Assembly (NCBI RefSeq): GCF_051020955.1
Contig: NW_027476342.1
Location: forward strand, 1 to 64,000
DNA from: Megalopta genalis
Taxonomy: Eukaryota > Arthropoda > Insecta > Hymenoptera > Halictidae
Reading direction: 5' to 3'
DNA length: 64,000 nt
Numbering within the stretch: the stretch's first letter is position 1; every line of letters starts with the position of its first letter. The position numbers and the translations under genes were made by a program. A model generated the notes under the pieces. It did no database searches. It was not told where the DNA came from and was given only the letters and a program-made list of their open reading frames with translations. This document shows, piece by piece, positions 56,701-64,000 of this stretch.

Positions 56701-59700
56701 CAAATCCATGCGAAACAAATGGTTTAGCTTCAAATCCTTGTGATATACATGATTTAGCTTCAGCTGCATGCGAAACAAACGAGTTAGCTTCAAGTCCAAG
56801 CGAAACACATGATTGAGCTTCAAATCAATGCGAAACAGAAGGCTTAGCATCAAATCCATGCGACACAAATTATTTAGCTTCAAATACTTGTGATATACAT
56901 GATTTAGCTTCAGCTGCATGCGCAACAAACGAGTTAGCTTGAAATCCAAGCGAAATACATGATTTAGCTTCAAATCAATGCGAAATAGAAGGTTTAGCAT
57001 CAAATCCATGCTACACAAAATATTTAGCTTCGTATACTTGCGATATAAGTGATATAGCTTCAAACGCAGGTGAAACAAACGAGTGATTTGAAATCCAAAC
57101 TTAACACATGATTTAACTTCAAATCAATCCGATGTAGAAGATTTACCTTCAAATCCATGCGAAACAAATGGTTTAGCTTCAAATACTTGTGATATACATG
57201 ATTTAGCTTCAACTGCATGCGAAACAATCGAGTTAGCTTCAAATCCAAGCGAAACACATGATTTAGCTTCAAATCAATGCGAAGTATAAGGCTTAGCATC
57301 AAATCCATGCAACACAAATTATTTAGCTTCTTATACTTGCGATATAAGTGATAAAGCTTCAAATGCAGGCGAAACAAACGAGTGAGCTTTAAATCCAAGC
57401 GTAACACATGATTTGACTTCAAATCAATGCGAAGTAGAAGATTTACCTTCAAATCCATGCGAAACAAATGGTTTAGCTTCAAATACTTGTGATATACATG
57501 ATTTAGCTTCAACTGCATGCGAAACAAACGAGTTAGCTTCAAATCCAAGCGGAACACATGATTTAGCTTCAAATCAATGCGAAGTAGAAGGCTTAGCATC
57601 AAATCCATGCAACACAAATTATTTAGCTTCTTATACTTGCGATATAAGTGATAAAGCTTCAAGTGCAGGTGAAACAAACGAGTGAGCTTTAAATCCAAGC
57701 GTAACACATGATTTAACTTCAAATCAATGCGAAGTAGAATATTTACCTTCAAATCCATGCGAAACAAATGGTTTATCTTCAAATACTTGTGATATACATG
57801 ATTTAGCTTCAACTGCATGCGAAACAAACGAGTTAGCTTCAAATCCAAGCGAAACACATGATTTTGCTTCAAATCAATGCGAAGTAGAAGGCTTAGCATC
57901 AAATCCATGCAACACAAATTATTTAGTTTCTTATTCTTGCGATATAAGTGATAAAGCTTCAAATGCAGGTGAAACAAACAAGTAAGCTTTAAATCCAAGC
58001 GTAACACATGATTTGACTTCAAATCAATGCGAAGTAGAAGATTTACCTTCAAATCCATGCGAAACAAATGGCTTAGCTTCAAATACTTGTGATATACACG
58101 ATTTAGCTTCAACTGCATGCGAAACAAACGAGTTAGCTTCAAATCCAAGCGAAACACATGATTTAGCTTCAAATCAATGCGAAGTAGAAGGCTTAGCATC
58201 AAATCCATGCAACACAAGTTATTTAGTTTCTTATACTTGCGATATAAGTGATAAAGCTTCAAATGCAGGTGAAACAAACGAGTGAGCTTTAAATCCAAGT
58301 GTAACACATGATTTGACTTCAAATCAATACGAAGTAGAAGATTTACCTTCAAATCCATGCGAAACAAATGGTTTAGCTTCAAATACTTGTGATATACATG
58401 TTTTAGCTTCAACTGCATGCGAAACAAACAAGTTAGCTTCAAATCCAAGCGAAACACGTGATTTAGCTTCAAATTAATGCGAAATAGAAGGTTTAGCATC
58501 AAATCCATGCTACACAAAATATTTAGCTTCGTATACTTGCGATATAAGTGATATAGCTTCAAATGCAGGTGAAACAAACGAGTGATTTGAAATCCAAGCT
58601 TAACACATGATTTAACTTCAAATCAATCCGATGTAGAAGATTTACCTTCAAATCCATGCGAAACAAATGGTTTAGCTTCAAATACTTGTGATATACATGA
58701 TTTAGCTTCAACTGCATGCGAAACAAACAAGTTAGCTTCAAATCCAAGCGAAACACATGATTTAGCTTCAAAACAATGCGAAATAGAAGGTTTAGCATCA
58801 AATCCATGCTACACAACATATTTAGCTTCTTATACTTGCGATATAAGTGATAAAGCTTCAAATGCAGGTGAAACAAACGAGTGAGCTTTAAATCCAAGCG
58901 TAACACATGATTTAACTTCAAATCAATGCGAAGTAGAAGATTTACCTTCAAATCCATGCGAAACAAATGGCTGAGCTTCAAATACTTGTGATATACATGA
59001 CTTAGCTTCATCTGCATGCGAAACAAACGAGTTTGCTTCAAATCCAAGCGAAACACATGATTTAGCTTCAAATCAATGCGAAGTATAAGGCTTAGCATCA
59101 AATCCATGCAACACAAATTATTTAGCTTCTTATACTTGCGATATAAGTGATAAAGCTTCAAATGCAGGCGAAACAAACGAGTGAGCTTTAAATCCAAGCG
59201 TAACACATGATTTGACTTCAAATCAATGCGAAGTAGAAGATTTACCTTCAAATCCATGCGAAACAAATGGTTTAGCTTCAAATACTTGTGATATACATGA
59301 TTTAGCTTCAACTGCATGCGAAACAAACGAGTTAGCTTCAAATCCAAGCGGAACACATGATTTAGCTTCAAATCAATGCGAAGTAGAAGGCTTAGCATCA
59401 AATCCATGCAACACAAATTATTTAGTTTCTTATTCTTGCGATATAAGTGATAAAGCTTCAAATGCAGGTGAAACAAACAAGTAAGCTTTAAATCCAAGCG
59501 TAACACATGATTTAACTTCAAATCAATGCGAAGTAGAATATTTACCTTCAAATCCATGCGAAACAAATGGTTTAGCTTCAAATACTTGTGATATACATGA
59601 TTTAGCTTCAACTGCATGCGAAACAAACGAGTTAGCTTCAAATCCAAGCGGAACACATGATTTAGCTTCAAATCAATGCGAAGTAGAAGGCTTAGCATCA

Positions 59701-61530
59701 AATCCATGCAACACAAATTATTTAGCTTCTTATACTTGCGATATAAGTGATAAAGCTTCAAGTGCAGGTGAAACAAACGAGTGAGCTTTAAATCCAAGCG
59801 TAACACATGATTTAACTTCAAATCAATGCGAAGTAGAATATTTACCTTCAAATCCATGCGAAACAAATGGTTTAGCTTCAAATACTTGTGATATACATGA
59901 TTTAGCTTCAACTGCATGCGAAACAAACGAGTTAGCTACAAATCCAAGCGAAACACATGATTTAGCTTCAAATCAATGCGAAGTAGAAGGCTTAGCATCA
60001 AATCCATGCAACACAAATTATTTAGCTTCTTATACTTGCGATATAAGTGATAAAGCTTCAAATGCAGGTGAAACAAACGAGTGAGCTTTAAATCCAAGCG
60101 TAACACATGATTTAACTTCAAATCAATGCGAAGTAGAAGATTTACCTTCAAATCCATGCGAAACAAATGGCTGAGCTTCAAATACTTGTGATATACATGA
60201 CTTAGCTTCATCTGCATGCGAAACAAACGAGTTTGCTTCAAATCCAAGCGAAACACATGATTTAGCTTCAAATCAATGCGAAGTAGAAGGCTTAGCATCA
60301 AATCCATGCAACACAAATTATTTAGCTTCTTATACTTGCGATATAAGTGATAAAGCTTCAAATGCAGGCGAAACAAACGAGTGAGCTTTAAATCCAAGTG
60401 TAACACATGATTTGACTTCAAATCAATACGAAGTAGAAGATTTACCTTCAAATCCATGCGAAACAAATGGTTTAGCTTCAAATACTTGTGATATACATGT
60501 TTTAGCTTCAACTGCATGCGAAACAAACAAGTTAGCTTCAAATCCAAGCGAAACACATGATTTAGCTTCAAATCAATGCGAAGTAGAAGTCTTAGCATCA
60601 AATCCATGCAATACAAATTATTTAGCTTCTTATACTTGCGATATAAGTGATAAAGCTTCAAATGCAGGTGAAACAAACGAGTGATCTTCAAATCCAAGCT
60701 TAACACATGATTTAACTTCAAACCATTGGGAAGTAGCAGATTTACCATCAAATCCATGCGAAAGAAACGTTTTAGCTTCAAATACTTGTGATATACATGA
60801 TTTAGCTTCAGCTGCATGCGAAACAAACGAGTTAGCTTCAAATCCAAGCGAAACACATGATTGAGCTTCAAATCAATGCGAAGTATAAGGCTTAGCATCA
60901 AATCCATGCAACACAAATTATTTAGCTTCTTATACTTGCGATATAAGTGATAAAGCTTCAAATGCAGGCGAAACAAACGAGTGAGCTTTAAATCCAAGCG
61001 TAACACATGATTTGACTTCAAATCAATGCGAAGTAGAAGATTTACCTTCAAATTCATGCGAAACAAATGGTTTAGCTTCAAATACTTGTGATATACATGA
61101 TTTAGCTTCAACTGCATGCGAAACAAACGAGTTAGCTTCAAATCCAAGCGAAACACATGATTTAGCTTCATATCAATGCGAAGTAGAAGGCTTAGCATCA
61201 AATCCATGCAACACAAATTATTTAGCTTCTTATACTTGCGATATAAGTGATAAAGCTTCAAGTGCAGGTGAAACAAACGAGTGAGCTTTAAATCCAAGCG
61301 TAACACATGATTTAACTTCAAATCAATGCGAAGTAGAATATTTACCTTCAAATCCATGCGAAACAAATGGTTTCGCTTCAAATACTTGTGATAAACATGA
61401 TTTAGCTTCAACTGCATGCGAAACAAACGAGTTAGCTTCAAATCCAAGCGAAACACATGATTTAGCTTCAAATCAATGCGAAATAGAAGGCTTAGCATCA
61501 AATCCATGCGACACAAATTATTTAGCTTGA
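53772..61530. repeat. 1.8-kb-period higher-order repeat
   Basis: The variant gaagtataagg lies at 55,482, 57,281, 59,080 and 60,880, at spacings of 1,799, 1,799 and 1,800 bp (60 monomers, six decamers). The best pair is 54,220-55,912 with 56,019-57,711, near identical at offset 1,799. Later copies are rearranged: the deletion haplotype gagtgatttgaaatcc is at 55,284, 57,083 and 58,582. The odd base is the inherited one-base deletion. No gene is seen. Confidence 0.85.
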
Positions 61531-64000
61531 TATACTTGCGATATAAGTGATAAAGCCTCAAATGCAGGTGAAACAAACGAGTGAGCTTTAAATCCAAGCG
61601 AAACACATGATTTAGCTTCAAATCAATGCGAAGTACAAGGCTTAGCATCAAATCCATGCAACACAAATTATTTAGCTTCTTATACTTGCGATATAAGTGA
61701 TAAAGCTTCAAAAGCAGGCGAAACAAACGAGTGAGCATTAAATCCAAGCGTAACACATGATTGAGCTTCAAATCAATGCGAAATAGAAGGCTTAGCATCA
61801 AATCCATGCGACACAAATTATTTAACTTCGTATACTTGCGATATAAGTGATATAGCTTCAAATGCAGGTGAAACAAACGAGTGATCTTCAAATCCAAGCG
61901 TAACACATGATTTAACTTCAAATCAATGGGAAGTAGAAGATTTACCTTCAAATCCATGCGAAACAAATGGTTTAGCTTCAAATACTTGTGATATACATGA
62001 TTTAGCTTCAGCTGCATGCGAAACAAACGAGTTAGCTTCAAATCCAAGCGAAACACATGATTGAGCTTCAAATCAATGCGAAATAGAAGGCTTAGCATCA
62101 AATCCATGCGACACAAATTATTTAGCTTCGTATACTTGCGATATAAGTGATATAGCTTCAAATGCAGGTGAATCAAACGAGTGATCTTCAAATCCAAGCG
62201 TAACACATGATTTAACTTCAACTCAATGGGAAGTAGAAGATTTACCTTCAAATCCCTGCGAAACAAATGGTTTAGCTTCAAATCCTTTTGATATACATGA
62301 TTTAGCTTCAGCTGCATGCGAAACAAACGAGTTAGCTTCAAATCCAAGCGAAACACATGATTGAGCTTCAAATCAATGCGAAACAGAAGGCTTAGCATCA
62401 AATCCATGCGACACAAATTATTTAGCTTCAAATACTTTTGATATACATGATTTAGATTCAGCTGCATGCGCAACAAACGAGTTAGCTTGAAACCCAAGCG
62501 AAATACATGATTTAGCTTCAAATCAATGCGAAGTAGAAGATTTACATTCAAATCCATGCGAAACGAATGGCTAAGCTTCAAATACTTGTGATATACATGA
62601 CTTAGCTTCATCTGCATGCGAAACAAACGAGTTTGCTTCAAATCCAAGCGAAACACATGATTTAGCTGCAAATCAATGCGAAGTAGAAGATTTACCTTCA
62701 AATCCATGCGAAACAAATGGTTTAGCTTCAAATACTTGTGATATACATGTTTTAGCTTCAGCTGAATGCGAAACAAACGAGTTAGCTTCAAATCCAAGCG
62801 AAACACATGATTTAGCTTCAAATCAATGCGAAATAGAAGGCTTAGCATCAAATCCATGCTACACAAAATATTTAGCTTCGTATACTTGCGATATAAGTGA
62901 TATAGCTTCAAATGCAGGTGAAACAAACGAGTGATTTGAAATCCAAGCTTAACACATGATTTAACTTCAAATCAATCCGATGTAGAAGATTTACCTTCAA
63001 ATCCATGCGAAACAAATGGTTTAGCTTCAAATACTCGTGATATACATGATTTAGGTTCAGCTGAATGCGAAACAAACGAGTTAGCTACAAATCCAAGCGA
63101 ATCACATGATTTAGCTTCAAATCAATGCGAAGTAGAAGGCTTAGCATCAAATCCATGCAATACAAATTATTTAGCTTCTTATACTTGCGATATAAGTGAT
63201 AAAGCTTCAAATGCAGGTGAAACAAACGAGTGATCTTCAAATCCAAGCTTAACACATGATTTAACTTCAAATCATTGGGAAGTAGCAGATTTACCATCAA
63301 ATCCATGCAAAAGAAACGTTTTAGCTTCAAATACTTGTGATATACATGATTTAGCTTCAGCTGCATGCGAAACAAACGAGTTAGCTTCAAATCCAAGCGA
63401 AACACATGATTTAACTTCAAATCAATGCGAAGTATAAGGCTTAGCATCAAATCCATGCAACACAAATTATTTAGCTTCTTATACTTGCGATATAAGTGAT
63501 AAAGCTTCAAATGCAGGTGAAACAAACGAGTGAGCTTTAAATCCAAGCGAAACACATGATTTAGCTTCAAATCAATGCGAAGTAGAAGGCATAGCATCAA
63601 ATCCATGCAACACAAATTATTTAGCTTCTTATACATGCGATATAAGTGATAAAGCTTCAAATGCAGGCGAAACAAACGAGTGAGCTTCAAATCCAAGCGA
63701 AACACATGATTTAGCTTCAAATCAATGCGAAATAGAAGGCTTAGCATCAAATCCATGCGACACAAATTATTTAGCTTGATATACTTGCGATATAAGTGAT
63801 AAAGCTTCAAATGCATGCGAAACAAACGAGTTAGCTTCAAATCCAAGCGATTCACATGATTTAGCTTCAAATCAATGCGAAGTAGAAGGCTTAGCATCAA
63901 ATCCATGCAACACAAATTATTTAGATTCTTATACTTGCGATATAAGTGATAAAGCTTCAAGTGCAGGTGAAACAAACGAGTGAGCTTTAAATCCAAGCGT
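61531..64000. repeat. Right-hand segment with dispersed module copies
   Basis: About 61,731-62,670 matches 29,731-30,670 with its private variants (gattgagcttc, gaatcaaacgag, gaaacagaagg, ggctaagcttc), although 32 kb separates them. About 63,075-63,320 matches 33,090-33,330 (gctacaaatcc, then aagcttaacac and gaagtagcag). From about 63,540 the 3.3-kb-period module starts again and is cut by the window end. The mixture suggests exchange between distant parts of the array. Confidence 0.8.

Larger units (their letters stand above)
1..64000. repeat. 30-bp-monomer higher-order satellite array, whole window
   Basis: Every stretch of the window aligns to a 30-bp monomer: a conserved left part gcttcaaat, a variable triplet, a core (t/a)gcgaaac and a right part ending gattta or a relative. 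Monomers differ in fixed ways and recur in fixed order as pentamers (150 bp) and decamers (300 bp). No unique DNA interrupts the array and neither end is a boundary. Known biology: nested tandem arrays of this size are typical of eukaryotic centromeric, pericentromeric or subtelomeric satellites, amplified and homogenised by unequal exchange. Inference: this window is the interior of such a locus. I do not recognise the family by name and cannot assign the species. A decayed protein-repeat gene is a less likely alternative. The call of a tandem array is certain; the chromosomal role is not. Confidence 0.97.

Noticed and set aside
29731..61731. Exact 32,000-bp offset as evidence of an artificial join at mid-window
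   Set aside because: The figure equals 1,067 monomers (32,010 bp) minus ten inherited one-base deletions in between, so it is a coincidence.
1..64000. CRISPR array, suggested by 30-bp direct repeats
   Set aside because: The repeats abut directly with no unique spacers, monomer variants recur in a fixed order, and there are no cas genes.
1..64000. Giant repeat-protein genes on the minus strand as real CDS
   Set aside because: The frames start and stop only at repeat variants, have no unique ends, domains, signal peptides or promoters, and are expected when a 30-bp unit with few stop-prone codons is amplified. Kept only as low-confidence open frames.
1..64000. TGA recoded as an amino acid, opening the plus frame
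   Set aside because: TAA also occurs in that frame in many units (for example near 16,627, 41,819, 46,168 and 52,468), so recoding TGA would not give a continuous frame.
1..64000. CENP-B box on the minus strand (tttcgcttggatttg)
   Set aside because: Only the TTCG part agrees with the known NTTCGNNNNANNCGGGN pattern; the A and the CGGG are missing.
1..64000. Telomere repeat, rDNA, tRNA or transposon content
   Set aside because: No simple G-rich telomere motif, no rRNA or tRNA-like stretch, no terminal repeats or transposase-like reading frame was seen in any part of the window.
1..64000. Regular GCATGC and CAGCTG palindromes in the gctgcatgcg monomer as regulatory sites
   Set aside because: They are simply part of one monomer type and recur with it. 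They would be useful for restriction ladders, but nothing indicates a binding function.

Overview
The whole 64 kb is one uninterrupted tandem-repeat (satellite) array. I see no unique sequence, no recognisable gene, RNA gene, transposon or array boundary; the repeat runs off both ends. The basic unit is a 30-bp monomer of the form gcttcaaatcc-a-gcgaaac...gattta, about 2,130 copies. Five monomer types follow each other in order to make a 150-bp pentamer. Two alternating pentamer types make a 300-bp decamer, which is the main higher-order repeat (clean example at 39,094-39,393). Above that lie segmental duplications with offsets of about 0.75, 1.8, 2.9, 3.3, 3.8, 5.25, 6.3-6.6, 7.1-7.4 and 8.76 kb. 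Most length differences between duplicated copies are 150 or 300 bp, which fits in-register unequal exchange.

The organism cannot be named. The scale, the nested higher-order structure and the absence of genes point to a eukaryotic heterochromatic (centromeric, pericentromeric or subtelomeric) satellite. The DNA is AT-rich (a typical monomer is near 37-40% G+C), the + strand is A-rich, and a CpG is kept at the same place in most monomers.

Layout. 1-5,300: oldest-looking domain, with about 22 one-base insertions or deletions. 5,300-10,682: more regular, with the first of two 49-bp monomers carrying a perfect 10-bp inverted repeat (7,861 and 10,400). 10,683-14,310: a 750-bp unit present three times inside a 2.88-kb duplication. 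14,311-22,140: modules repeated at 2.25, 2.7, 3.3 and 5.25 kb. 22,140-40,783: overlapping duplications at 3,299, 3,810, 7,109/7,409 and 8,759 bp. 40,784-53,771: a 6.3-6.6-kb block in two copies, itself built on a 3.3-kb period. 53,772-64,000: a 1.8-kb period in about four copies, then modules also seen 32 kb upstream. From 14,245 to the end the only register changes I found are two one-base deletions, each copied many times.

Coding potential. Because 30 is a multiple of 3, reading frames persist. The + frame reads as a Cys-containing decapeptide (A-S-N-P-C-E-T-N-G-L type) but meets TGA about once per 300 bp and contains no ATG codon. One minus-strand frame is open for up to 8.8 kb (Leu/Lys/Arg/Asn/His-rich decapeptide). 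I treat both as by-products of the repeat unless expression or codon-level selection shows otherwise, and I annotate no CDS.
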